NCBI GenBank assembly: GCA_048498575.1 | Contig: JBEHXS010000140.1 | Coordinates: forward strand, 1-6,990 | From: DASZQY01 sp048498575 | Lineage (GTDB): Bacteria; Pseudomonadota; Alphaproteobacteria; Rhizobiales; Kaistiaceae | Length of the DNA: 6,990 bases | Reading direction: 5' to 3' | Part shown: in pieces, positions 6,250 through 6,990 of the stretch | Position numbering within the stretch: the stretch's first letter is position 1 | Layout: every line of letters begins with the position of its first letter | Program-made: the position numbers and the translations under genes | The notes under the pieces: generated by a model | Seen by the model: the letters and a program-made list of their open reading frames with translations, nothing else | Told to the model about the DNA's origin: nothing | Database searches by the model: none

Positions 6250-6990
6250 ATGGCCGAAACCAGAGACGCTGCCGAAGCCCCGCCGCGCGAGGTCACCTAC
6301 ACGAGCGCCGACGGGCTGGCACTCTTCGCGCGCGACTACGGCGACCGTCTTTCGCCGTGGCTGCCGGTGGTCTGCCTGCCCGGCCTAACCCGCACCGGGC
6401 GCGACCTCGATGCGCTCGCGGTTCATCTGTCCACCCACCGTCACCGGCCGCGCCGCGTGGTCGCCTTCGACTATCGCGGACGCGGACGCTCGGCCTGGGA
6501 CAAACGCCGGACCGGCTACAATCCGGCGACTGAAACCAACGACATCCTCGACGGCATGGCGGCGCTCGGTCTCGCCCGCGCCGTCATCGTCGGCACGTCG
6601 CGCGGCGGCATCATCGGCATGATCATGGGCATGCTGCGGCCGGCCGTTGTCGCCGGCCTCGTGCTGAACGACGTCGGTCCGGCGCTGGAGGCGCAAGGGC
6701 TGGCCCGCATCAAGGCCTACATCGGCGCAACGCCCCTGCCCGACGACTGGAACGACGCCGCGCGCATCCAGAAAAAGCTGCACGGCGGCGCCTTCCCGCG
6801 CTGGACGGATGCCGATTGGGATTACTACGCGCACCTGACCTACGGCGACGCCGATGGCCGGCCGGTGAGCGAATACGATCCAGCGCTTGCCGATACGCTT
6901 GCCGGCATCGATTTCGACCGCCCGGTCCCTGCCCTCTGGGACGAATTCGGGGCACTCAAGAACGTGCCGATGCTGGCAATCCGCGGCGCC
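6250..6990 (+). CDS. Alpha/beta hydrolase, 5' part
   Basis: The gene runs off the right edge without a stop; 247 residues are visible from the ATG at 6250. The N-terminal region has VVCLPGLTRTGRDLDALA (40-57, oxyanion-hole strand-loop), VVAFDYRGRGRSAWD (70-84) and the nucleophile elbow VGTSRGG with Ser117, all standard for the alpha/beta hydrolase fold. The visible end, NVPMLAIRGA, is where the strand carrying the catalytic acid normally starts, so the acid and the His should lie just beyond the window. No signal peptide is seen, so it is probably cytoplasmic. It starts 31 nt after the transglycosylase stop on the same strand and may be co-transcribed with it, although no strong ribosome binding site is visible. 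Reaction and substrate are unknown; esterase, lactonase or similar activities are all possible. Confidence 0.9.
   Translation, partial: MAETRDAAEAPPREVTYTSADGLALFARDYGDRLSPWLPVVCLPGLTRTGRDLDALAVHLSTHRHRPRRVVAFDYRGRGRSAWDKRRTGYNPATETNDILDGMAALGLARAVIVGTSRGGIIGMIMGMLRPAVVAGLVLNDVGPALEAQGLARIKAYIGATPLPDDWNDAARIQKKLHGGAFPRWTDADWDYYAHLTYGDADGRPVSEYDPALADTLAGIDFDRPVPALWDEFGALKNVPMLAIRGA

Noticed and set aside
3846..6296. An 816-codon open frame on the minus strand covering the whole transglycosylase gene, longer than the gene itself.
   Set aside because: It is in exact codon register opposite slt, so a stop would require TTA, CTA or TCA codons in slt, which this GC-rich gene avoids. The product is Arg/Gly/Ala-rich with no recognisable domain, while the plus-strand frame has a signal peptide and complete SLT motifs.
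1..6990. Search by eye for tRNA, rRNA, tmRNA, insertion-sequence ends, CRISPR repeats, phage or defence genes.
   Set aside because: None was seen. Almost the whole window is covered by recognisable chromosomal genes, and codon character is uniform across them.

Overview
The window (GC-rich, strong G/C preference at third codon positions) reads as a piece of ordinary chromosome from an alphaproteobacterium, most likely of the order Hyphomicrobiales (Rhizobiales). This rests on protein character and on the gene grouping lytic transglycosylase / dapA / smpB / family 5 uracil-DNA glycosylase / NYN-domain protein, which I recall from that order. I could not run a search, so the taxonomic placement is inference.

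Layout. Three blocks are visible. (1) Positions 2-1615, plus strand: the 3' part of a NYN-domain (LabA/DUF88-like) protein, a family 5-type [4Fe-4S] uracil-DNA glycosylase, and a small, very acidic DUF3775-type protein. (2) Positions 1608-3683, minus strand, transcribed right to left: dapA, smpB and a GNAT acetyltransferase, spaced so tightly that they look like one operon (4 nt between dapA and smpB, a 4-nt ATGA overlap between smpB and the acetyltransferase). (3) Positions 3945-6990, plus strand: a periplasmic Slt70-type lytic transglycosylase followed 31 nt later by an alpha/beta hydrolase that runs off the right edge.

Blocks 1 and 2 converge and overlap by 8 bp at their stop codons. Blocks 2 and 3 diverge from a 261-bp intergenic region (3684-3944), which holds a candidate dapA promoter and two GC-rich inverted repeats, one in each leader.

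Functions. DapA makes the precursor of meso-diaminopimelate, the peptidoglycan cross-linking residue, and the divergent gene encodes an enzyme that cleaves peptidoglycan, so the shared intergenic region separates cell-wall synthesis from cell-wall turnover. SmpB serves trans-translation (ribosome rescue). The glycosylase repairs deaminated bases. The NYN protein is a possible RNase. The DUF3775 protein, the acetyltransferase and the hydrolase have no assignable substrates.

I see no mobile element, CRISPR array, tRNA, rRNA, tmRNA, integrase or phage gene, and no sign of recent transfer. The window looks like a housekeeping region, and I found no evidence of an undescribed biological system. 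The observations below are modest: gene-end architecture, the divergent leader structures, and small departures in otherwise well-known proteins.
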